From Thermocrinis sp. (GTDB lineage Bacteria > Aquificota > Aquificia > Aquificales > Aquificaceae), in the NCBI GenBank assembly GCA_028276475.1, contig JAPYWH010000001.1:37060-101059 (forward strand): DNA of 64,000 nt, in the 5' to 3' direction. Positions 58,040 through 64,000 of this stretch are shown here, in pieces. Position 1 is the stretch's first letter, and each line of letters begins with the position of its first letter. The notes under the pieces are model-generated. The model made no database searches. It saw only the letters and a program-made list of their open reading frames with translations, and was not told the origin of the DNA. A program made the translations under genes and the position numbers.

Positions 58040-58887
58040 CCCATTATCCTTATAAAGCTCTTCTTCCTCAGGTTCTGCAAAAGCTCCCTCTTTCTCTCCT
58101 CAAGCTTTTTCTGAAGTAGCTCCTCTTTTAGCTCTTCCAAAGATTTTCCTTTATACTCTTCTTTAACCTCCAGCACCTTGGCTACGTATATGTGCCCTTG
58201 GTCTTCCCCAAAGACCAGCTCCCCCACCTTGGCGTTCCAAACCTCCTTATCAAGGCTCTCCACCAGCTCTTCCTTCTTTACCAAAAGGGTCTCCACCTCC
58301 AGCCCAAGGGCTTTGGCAAGCTCCCGCAGGTCCTTGGTCTTCTCAAGGGCTTTCATAAGCCTTTCCCCGTCCTTTTTATCTACCACTACCACCTCCACCA
58401 ACCTCTTTACCTCCACCTCCCCCCTTTTGAGCTTTTCCAACTCCAAGTCCAGGGCAGACACATTTACCTCCCTCAAAAGCACCGCGTATATGCCTTGACT
58501 GAACAAGAGCTCTTTTCTCAAAAACTCCTTAAGATCCCTTAGTGTAAGCCCCTCCTTTTGGAGTTCGTTTTGTAGTATTTCAAGGCTCATGTTGTTAGCC
58601 TGTGCTATTTTGATCAGGGTTTGGTCCAAAAGCTCCTCCTGCACGCCAACGCCCTTTCCTTGAAGGAACTGATTGATGAGCCATACATCCACAAGCTTTG
58701 AAATCACCTCCCTTTTGTTGGTGGTGTTGTAAAAGAGCATACCCAGTTTTACATCGCCCTCAAGGATAGGGTCTCCGTTCACAGACGCCACCACCCTATC
58801 CACCAGCCCTTGGGCAAAGGAAAAAACCACTAAAGCTGTGAAAAGTAGAATTCCACCCGATAGTTTTTTAAGGTTTTCTCCAACCAT
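58036..58887 (-). CDS. Secreted SurA-N-like periplasmic chaperone
   Basis: The 283-residue protein has a signal peptide (ending VVFSFAQG), followed by the SurA N-terminal helical chaperone pattern (DRVVASVNGDPILEGDVKLG) to about residue 150, then a weak parvulin-like or helical C-terminus rich in Lys and Glu. No clear catalytic PpiC motif was seen, so the role is probably chaperoning of outer-membrane proteins. It starts inside the preceding gene by 58 nt and ends overlapping pgpA by 4 nt. Confidence 0.8.
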   Translation of the reverse strand: MVGENLKKLSGGILLFTALVVFSFAQGLVDRVVASVNGDPILEGDVKLGMLFYNTTNKREVISKLVDVWLINQFLQGKGVGVQEELLDQTLIKIAQANNMSLEILQNELQKEGLTLRDLKEFLRKELLFSQGIYAVLLREVNVSALDLELEKLKRGEVEVKRLVEVVVVDKKDGERLMKALEKTKDLRELAKALGLEVETLLVKKEELVESLDKEVWNAKVGELVFGEDQGHIYVAKVLEVKEEYKGKSLEELKEELLQKKLEERKRELLQNLRKKSFIRIMG

Positions 58888-59657
58888 TCTTTTAAAACCT
58901 CCTGTCTTTTTTCCCTTATAAGTTTAGCCCTAACCATGGGCTTAGCTTCCTCCAGGGAGAGGATACCCTCGTTCCTCCTTCCCACCACCCTAAAGACCAC
59001 ATAGCCCGCATCCGTGTATATGGGCTTTGAAACCCTTCCCACCTCGTAAGGGCTCAGCTGTGCCCTTAACACATCCGGCAACGCTTGCATAGAATACCAC
59101 ATGGCTTCTCCCTTTTTAACTCCTTTTATGTCCTCCCAAAACTCTATTCCCCTTGAGAGCCTGTAGTAAAGCTCGTTTGCACTTTCCAAGCTATCTGCCA
59201 CAAAACGCTCCAACCTAACCTGGGCGGGCACTTTAAAGTCCCTAAGGTTCAAATAATAGTAGGCAACCACCTGATTTTCGGTGATCTCGGAACCTTTATA
59301 GAGCCTTTCTGCGATCTTATCCACCAAGAGCTCCGTACTTATGAAATAAAGGGCTATTTGGCTTAAGTTTTTTGAGCCTATGTTCTTTTGTATGTAATCC
59401 TCCACCTCCGCATCTTTTAAGCTTATACCCATCCTTTTGGCTTCTTGCCTTATCACCTTGGACCTGACAAGCTCCACCAGAAAGCTTTGCACATCCTCCT
59501 TTGTTGCCCTTGCTATAGGTAGATGCAGTATTTCCCTCCAGTAGGAGTTAAAGTATTCATAAAGTTCGTCCTTCTTTATTGTTTCTGAACCCACCCTTGC
59601 CACCACGGACGCACTTGAAAAGCCAAAAAAGGCTAACAGTATGAAAAGGACGAGCAT
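58830..59657 (-). CDS. Secreted SurA/PrsA-like peptidyl-prolyl isomerase
   Basis: The 275-residue protein has a signal peptide (LLAFFGFSSAS), a helical SurA_N-like region (about 20-130) and a parvulin-type domain: VPAQVRLERFVADS, the KGEAMWYSMQALPD and VGRVSKPIYTDAGYVVFRV patterns. It should work on periplasmic or outer-membrane proteins. It is the first of two SurA-type genes, overlapping the second by 58 nt, and lies just upstream of the divergent tRNA-Leu. Confidence 0.85.
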   Translation of the reverse strand: MLVLFILLAFFGFSSASVVARVGSETIKKDELYEYFNSYWREILHLPIARATKEDVQSFLVELVRSKVIRQEAKRMGISLKDAEVEDYIQKNIGSKNLSQIALYFISTELLVDKIAERLYKGSEITENQVVAYYYLNLRDFKVPAQVRLERFVADSLESANELYYRLSRGIEFWEDIKGVKKGEAMWYSMQALPDVLRAQLSPYEVGRVSKPIYTDAGYVVFRVVGRRNEGILSLEEAKPMVRAKLIREKRQEVLKEWLEKTLKNYRVEFYFSQL

Positions 59658-59659
59658 GT

Positions 59660-59665
59660 TATAAT
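59660..59665 (+). promoter_or_regulatory. -10 box of tRNA-Leu(UAG)
   Basis: A perfect TATAAT ends 12 nt before the tRNA 5' end; no good -35 box was found at 16-18 nt. It overlaps the start of the divergent PPIase gene. Confidence 0.5.
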
Positions 59666-59677
59666 TTTACACCCTAA

Positions 59678-59761
59678 GCGGGTGTGGCGGAATTGGCAGA
59701 CGCGCGGGACTTAGGATCCCGTGGGCATACGCCCGTGAGGGTTCAACTCCCTCCACCCGCA
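59678..59761 (+). tRNA. tRNA-Leu (anticodon UAG)
   Basis: An 84-nt class II tRNA: acceptor GCGGGTG with CACCCGC, anticodon stem-loop CGGGA-CTTAGGA-TCCCG giving UAG, long variable arm, T loop GTTCAACTC and discriminator A. The CCA end is not encoded. It is followed 20 nt later by tig, which may share the transcript. Confidence 0.95.
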
Positions 59762-59781
59762 TAAACTCTAAGGAGGTTTCT

Positions 59782-61077
59782 ATGAAGGTCAGCCTTGAGG
59801 ACAGAGAAGGACTATTCAAAAGCCTGTTGGTGGAAGTCCAAGGAGATGTGGTAAAGAAAAGCTTGGAGAACATATACCAAGAGTTGGTGCAAAGCGCGGA
59901 GGTCGAGGGCTTCAGAAAGGGAAAGGCTCCCCTGTGGCTCATAAAGGCAAAATACAAGGACTACATAAGGGAGGAGGTGGGTAAAAGGGTCGCGGACGCC
60001 ACATTATCAAAAGCCATAGAGGAGAGCGGTCTAAAGCCCGCTGCGGACATATACCTTGAAGAGGTCCAGCTTGAAGAAGGAGAGGAAAAGGTAGCCTACC
60101 GTGTGGTCTTTGAGGTTCCCCCAAGCTTTGAACTAAAGCTCCAAGAGATAGAGAGCCTGCGGGTGGAGATTCCAAAGGTTGAGTTCAAGGAGGAGATGGT
60201 CCAAGAGGAGATAAACAGATTAAGAGAGCAACACGCCCTTTGGGAACCCGTGGATAGAGAAATAAAAGAAGGGGACTTGGTGGTAATAGATTACAGGGTG
60301 GAGGACTTAGAGAGCGGAGAGACCTCCGAAGGAGAGACCACCGTAATAGTAGGACAGAGGTTCTTGAGGGAAGAAATAGACAAAGCACTGTTGGGCAAAA
60401 AAGAAGGGGAAGAGGTGGAGGTGGAGAGCGTGGACCTTTTTGATGCGGAGGGCAAGGTAGTAGGAAAGGCAAAGGTGAAAATTTCTATAAGGGCGGTAAA
60501 GGAGAAGGTCCTGCCTGAGGTGAACGACGACTTTGCCAAGGAGCTGGGGCTCGGAGACACTTGGTCTTCCGCGGAGGAAAAGATCAGGCAGATGGTCAAG
60601 GAAAACCTTGAAAACTATAAGAAATTCCTCATAGAGGAAGAGGTAGCCAAAAAACTCATTGAACTTCATGACTTTGAGGTCCCTCAGACCCTCCTCAGGA
60701 GGGAGCTGAACTTTTTGGTGGAAAGAAGACTGAGGGAGCTCTCTTCTTTGGGTATAGATACACGATACATAAACGTTCAAGGGTTGGCACAGGAGCTTTT
60801 GCCCCAGGCAATTGCAAACATAAAGCTAAGATACATCCTTGACAAATACGCCCAAACAAAGAACCTGCAGGCAGAGGAAAAGGACCTGGAGGAGGAATAC
60901 ACCAAGCTGGCACAGGCTTATGGTGTTAGCCCAGAGCAAATAAAGGCTGATGTGCAATCAAGAAATTTGGAGGAGGTAATAAAGGGAGATGTTCTGAGGA
61001 GGAAAGCCTTAGAGGATATAATGAGTAAAGTTCAGGTGATTGAAGTTAAAGAAAAGAAGGAGGAAAAAAATGATTAA
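59782..61077 (+). CDS. tig: Trigger factor
   Basis: The 431-residue ribosome-bound chaperone has the N-terminal ribosome-binding helix with [10 protein letters not shown] (the FRxGxxP motif), a PPIase/FKBP-like middle domain (about 155-250) and the C-terminal helical arms. It is preceded by an AAGGAGG site and followed by clpP, which starts 8 nt before its stop, then clpX: the classical tig-clpP-clpX order. Confidence 0.97.
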   Translation: MKVSLEDREGLFKSLLVEVQGDVVKKSLENIYQELVQSAEVEGFRKGKAPLWLIKAKYKDYIREEVGKRVADATLSKAIEESGLKPAADIYLEEVQLEEGEEKVAYRVVFEVPPSFELKLQEIESLRVEIPKVEFKEEMVQEEINRLREQHALWEPVDREIKEGDLVVIDYRVEDLESGETSEGETTVIVGQRFLREEIDKALLGKKEGEEVEVESVDLFDAEGKVVGKAKVKISIRAVKEKVLPEVNDDFAKELGLGDTWSSAEEKIRQMVKENLENYKKFLIEEEVAKKLIELHDFEVPQTLLRRELNFLVERRLRELSSLGIDTRYINVQGLAQELLPQAIANIKLRYILDKYAQTKNLQAEEKDLEEEYTKLAQAYGVSPEQIKADVQSRNLEEVIKGDVLRRKALEDIMSKVQVIEVKEKKEEKND

Positions 61078-61660
61078 CCAGCTGGTGCCCATAGTTATAG
61101 AACAGACCCCAAGGGGCGAAAGGGCTTACGACATATACTCAAGGCTACTGCAGGACAGGATCGTTTTGCTTGGCTATCCCATAGACGACCATGTGGCAAA
61201 CCTGATCGTTGCCCAGCTTCTCTTTCTGGAAGCCCAGGACCCCGAAAAGGACATATACATGTATATCAACTCTCCCGGTGGTTCCGTTACCGCCGGTATG
61301 GCAATTTACGATACCATGCAGTATATAAAGCCCGATGTGGTTACCATCTGCGTGGGACAGGCGGCGTCTATGGGCGCGGTTTTGCTCTCTGCGGGTGCCA
61401 AGGGTAAAAGGTACGCCCTGCCCCATGCTCGTATTATGATCCACCAGCCCTTGGGCGGTATAACCGGTCAGGCGACGGACATAATAATCCACGCAGAGGA
61501 GATAAAGAGGATAAAGCAGATGCTAAACGAAATACTCGCCTTCCATACCGGGCAACCCTTAGAGAAGATAGAGAGGGATGTGGAAAGGGACTACTTCATG
61601 TCTGCCCAAGAGGCTATGGAGTATGGCATAGTGGATAAGGTAATAGCCAAAAGAACATAG
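61070..61660 (+). CDS. clpP: ATP-dependent Clp protease proteolytic subunit
   Basis: The 196-residue serine protease forms double heptamers. Ser in [13 protein letters not shown], His in [10 protein letters not shown] and Asp in [14 protein letters not shown] make the triad; the N-terminal [18 protein letters not shown] and the axial loop are present. The start at 61070 is set by AAGGAGG at 61055-61061; an upstream ATG at 61040 lacks support. It overlaps tig by 8 nt and precedes clpX by 11 nt. Confidence 0.98.
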   Translation: MINQLVPIVIEQTPRGERAYDIYSRLLQDRIVLLGYPIDDHVANLIVAQLLFLEAQDPEKDIYMYINSPGGSVTAGMAIYDTMQYIKPDVVTICVGQAASMGAVLLSAGAKGKRYALPHARIMIHQPLGGITGQATDIIIHAEEIKRIKQMLNEILAFHTGQPLEKIERDVERDYFMSAQEAMEYGIVDKVIAKRT

Positions 61661-61671
61661 AGGAATTAAAT

Positions 61672-62919
61672 TTGAAAAGAATGAACAGAAAAACAGCAGG
61701 ACACAGATGTTCCTTTTGTGGTAGGAGCCAAGAGGAGGTTTTGGTCCTCATTGCGGGTCCCAACGACACATACATATGCGATAGGTGTGTGTCCACCTGC
61801 GAGGCAATAATAAAAGAGCAAAAGAGCCAGTTGGCACAGCATCAGGTTCAAGAACTACCAAAGCCCGATGAAATAAAAGCCATCTTAGACCAGTATGTAA
61901 TAGGACAGGAAAGAGCCAAAAAAATTCTATCGGTGGCGGTTTATAACCATTACAAGCGGGTTAGAATGAAGGAGATGGGTGTAAGGCTGGAGGACGTGGA
62001 AATAGAAAAGAGCAACATCCTTATGATAGGACCTACGGGCTCGGGCAAAACTTTGCTTGCCAAAACCTTGGCAAAAATACTCAATGTGCCCTTTGCCATA
62101 GCGGACGCCACCAGCTTAACGGAGGCAGGGTATGTGGGAGAGGATGTGGAGAATGTGCTAACAAGGCTCTTGCAAAACTGCGGGTATGATGTCAAGCTCG
62201 CCCAGAAGGGTATAGTATACATTGACGAGATAGACAAAATTGCCAAAAAGTCGGGCATAAACCCCTCCATAACCCGGGACGTGTCCGGCGAAGGTGTCCA
62301 GCAAGCCCTCTTAAAGATAGTAGAGGGAACGGTAGCAAACGTGCCCCCACAGGGTGGCAGAAAGCACCCTCATCAAGAGTTTATACAAGTGGATACCACA
62401 GACATTCTCTTCATCTGCGGTGGTGCCTTTGTGGGGCTTGAGGACATAATAAAGAGAAGGCTTGGAAAGTCGGTGGTGGGCTTTGAGTCTGCCATAGGCA
62501 AATACAACGTCGAGGGCAATGTGCTCTCATATGTGGAGCCCGACGATCTGGTGCACTTTGGCATGATCCCCGAGTTTATAGGCAGGTTCCCCGTAATCGC
62601 AGTCCTTGATGAGCTGACGGAGGAGGACTTGGTAAGGATTCTTGTGGAGCCAAAAAATGCCTTGGTGAAGCAATACAAAAAGCTCTTTGAGATGGAAGGC
62701 GTAGAGCTTGAATTTACCGAGGGCGCCCTGCGGGAAATTGCGAGGGAATCTATAAAACGCAAAACGGGTGCCAGAGGGCTCAGGGCAATAATGGAAGAGA
62801 TAATGGTGGATGTGATGTTTGAAGTGCCCTCCAAAAAGGACATAAAGAAGGTAATAATAGACGAAGAGGTGGTAAGTCAACGGCTCAAGCCCAAGTACAT
62901 CTTCAAGGAAGCAGTATAA
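61672..62919 (+). CDS. clpX: ClpX ATPase, specificity subunit of ClpXP
   Basis: The 415-residue AAA+ unfoldase has an N-terminal C4 zinc finger (CSFCGRSQ and CDRCVSTC), Walker [13 protein letters not shown], Walker [11 protein letters not shown], the pore-loop segment [10 protein letters not shown], the IGF-type loop region VVGFESAIG and sensor [12 protein letters not shown]. The TTG at 61672 is favoured as start because AGAGGA lies 7 nt upstream; ATG 61681 is an alternative. Confidence 0.97.
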   Translation: MKRMNRKTAGHRCSFCGRSQEEVLVLIAGPNDTYICDRCVSTCEAIIKEQKSQLAQHQVQELPKPDEIKAILDQYVIGQERAKKILSVAVYNHYKRVRMKEMGVRLEDVEIEKSNILMIGPTGSGKTLLAKTLAKILNVPFAIADATSLTEAGYVGEDVENVLTRLLQNCGYDVKLAQKGIVYIDEIDKIAKKSGINPSITRDVSGEGVQQALLKIVEGTVANVPPQGGRKHPHQEFIQVDTTDILFICGGAFVGLEDIIKRRLGKSVVGFESAIGKYNVEGNVLSYVEPDDLVHFGMIPEFIGRFPVIAVLDELTEEDLVRILVEPKNALVKQYKKLFEMEGVELEFTEGALREIARESIKRKTGARGLRAIMEEIMVDVMFEVPSKKDIKKVIIDEEVVSQRLKPKYIFKEAV

Positions 62920-62988
62920 AGTAAGCTTATAAGCATATAACAAAAAACTTATACCATCTTCTGACCCTTGGGCTTAAACTCCTTTTGT

Positions 62989-64000
62989 ATGGAACTTCTT
63001 AAAAGACTCTTTGGTGGAAAAGAAAAGCAAACAGAGGAAGCTTACGAGATAACTGTCCCAAAGGGCGTGCTAAGGCTGTGGCTGGAGCAGGACCTTCAGC
63101 AGGACCCAGACCCAAAGGTGGAGGAGTATTGGATAGAGACCTTGGATGTCTCCGAGGACGCCCGTTGGCTTTTGGTAGGAAGAAGGTATGGGCTATTTCA
63201 GTTTTATGATTGGAGGGGTAGGCTACACAGACTTCCCGCACGCCCACCCGCACAGGTGGTCTCAGAGATCCTCTTTAAGGAAAACTTCCTTATCCTCATC
63301 ACACCCCCCTATTTGGTGGTTTATCGCATAGAGGACCCGGAGAACCCAGCCACTTGGAAGAGCTTTAAGCTTTCCCAGGAGGGCATAAGACCTTCCATGG
63401 GCTTGGACCTAATGCGGGGAGTTTTAGCCTTTGGGGTGGTGGGAAACAGAATTTATGCCATTGATGTGGGAGAAGACCTCTCTCTGCAGAGGGTGGAGTT
63501 CAAAAGTAGCTTTAGTGTGGGCGAGGTGGGAGAGCTAAGGGCTATAAAGTTTTTAACACCATCCAAGCTGTTCATCACGGGCACGGAGGGCTCCGCCATA
63601 TACAGCTTGGGCGGGAACTTGCTAAAGAAATTTCCATACAGGGCTGGCAGGGCAATAGCCCTCATAAACGGAAGGCTAATTTTGGGCGAAGAGGGTAAGG
63701 TTATAGTCTTGGACGCATACAAGGAGGAAGAGCTTTATAAGATAGATGTGCCACTGAAGGTTTCCCAATTGGATGGGGACCCAGAGGGTCTGTTTGTGTT
63801 TCTGGCGGATGCGGAGGAAAACCATCTTGGCATACTGGACCTGCAAACTACCCAATATTTGCAAACCCTTGAGGGCTTTGGCTACTCGGTGGTAAAGGTA
63901 TCAAAGGACGGCTACATATACACCAGCAGGTGGCTACAGGACAAAGACAGAAAGCTCTACCAACTTATAAAGCTTGGCTCCAACTTGGTGGATTTTATAT
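62989..64000 (+). CDS. Beta-propeller-like protein of unknown function (open at right edge)
   Basis: A clear coding frame starts MELLKRLFGGKEKQTEEAY at 62989 and runs to the window end without a stop, 337 residues so far. It shows repeating blade-like pieces: DARWLLVGRRYGLFQFYDW, KLFITGTEGSAIYSLGG and KVIVLDAYKEEELYKI, suggesting a WD40/beta-propeller-like fold. There is no signal peptide. The function is unknown. It follows clpX by 69 nt, in which no terminator is obvious. The end is truncated. Confidence 0.8.
   Translation, partial: MELLKRLFGGKEKQTEEAYEITVPKGVLRLWLEQDLQQDPDPKVEEYWIETLDVSEDARWLLVGRRYGLFQFYDWRGRLHRLPARPPAQVVSEILFKENFLILITPPYLVVYRIEDPENPATWKSFKLSQEGIRPSMGLDLMRGVLAFGVVGNRIYAIDVGEDLSLQRVEFKSSFSVGEVGELRAIKFLTPSKLFITGTEGSAIYSLGGNLLKKFPYRAGRAIALINGRLILGEEGKVIVLDAYKEEELYKIDVPLKVSQLDGDPEGLFVFLADAEENHLGILDLQTTQYLQTLEGFGYSVVKVSKDGYIYTSRWLQDKDRKLYQLIKLGSNLVDFI

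Overview
The window looks like a chromosomal segment of a thermophilic bacterium of the order Aquificales (Aquificaceae; Hydrogenobacter/Thermocrinis-like). This is inferred from protein character (charged, Lys/Glu/Arg-rich, compact), very tight packing with many 4-nt ATGA overlaps, unrelated housekeeping genes strung together, a MetRS of the short catalytic-subunit type, an A2-type cytochrome oxidase and a PspA-like histidine phosphatase. No sequence comparison could be run, so the genus is a guess.

Layout. 1-3.9 kb: end of a membrane protein, a lytic transglycosylase, hemL and an alpha/beta hydrolase. 4.1-6.9 kb: infB and queE. 6.9-11.7 kb (minus strand): murein amidase, HerA-like ATPase, tsaB, gatA. 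11.9-14.6 kb: a two-gene, CydA-related, cytochrome c-fused membrane complex. 14.6-20.6 kb (minus): fabD, a thiamine-binding-type protein, a Ski2-like helicase, thiO, metG; then the 4.5S SRP RNA on the plus strand. 20.7-24.8 kb: small enzymes, a secreted thioredoxin-like protein, a secreted S41 protease, a 288-bp element with terminal inverted repeats (24017-24304) and a peroxiredoxin. 24.8-28.7 kb: an unknown protein, a glycosyltransferase, comF, alaC, dksA. 28.7-32.6 kb: an unassigned coding-like stretch, dcd, tRNA-Leu(UAA) embedded in the 3' end of a pabC-like frame, a DUF72 protein and a solitary atpA. 32.6-36.6 kb: a four-gene signalling operon (MglA-like GTPase, triple DUF4388-like protein, response regulator, histidine kinase). 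36.6-40.7 kb: ftsB, eno, thiE, UvrD-type helicase. 40.8-45.0 kb: cytochrome oxidase operon coxC-sco-coxB-coxA plus a tiny membrane protein. 45.0-46.9 kb: rpsB with a potential pseudoknot leader, grpE, a membrane protein. 46.9-59.7 kb (minus): DUF167, folD, cysS, moeA, leuC, ftsH, a PAS-GGDEF protein, a lipoate ligase-DUF116-CdhB-like fusion, pgpA and two SurA-like proteins. 59.7-64 kb: tRNA-Leu(UAG), tig, clpP, clpX and an open-ended beta-propeller-like protein.

How it fits together. Two terminal-oxidase-type operons lie in the window, and both have a TGAT-N4-ATCA-like (CRP/FNR-family) motif upstream, so respiration may be co-regulated. Protein quality control is well represented (tig-clpP-clpX, ftsH, grpE, two SurA-like chaperones, CtpA). 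The regions most deserving attention are the cytochrome c-fused CydA-like pair, the MglA/DUF4388/two-component operon, the three-domain lipoate ligase fusion, the rpsB leader, the inverted-repeat element and the P-loop Lys-to-Arg change in AtpA.
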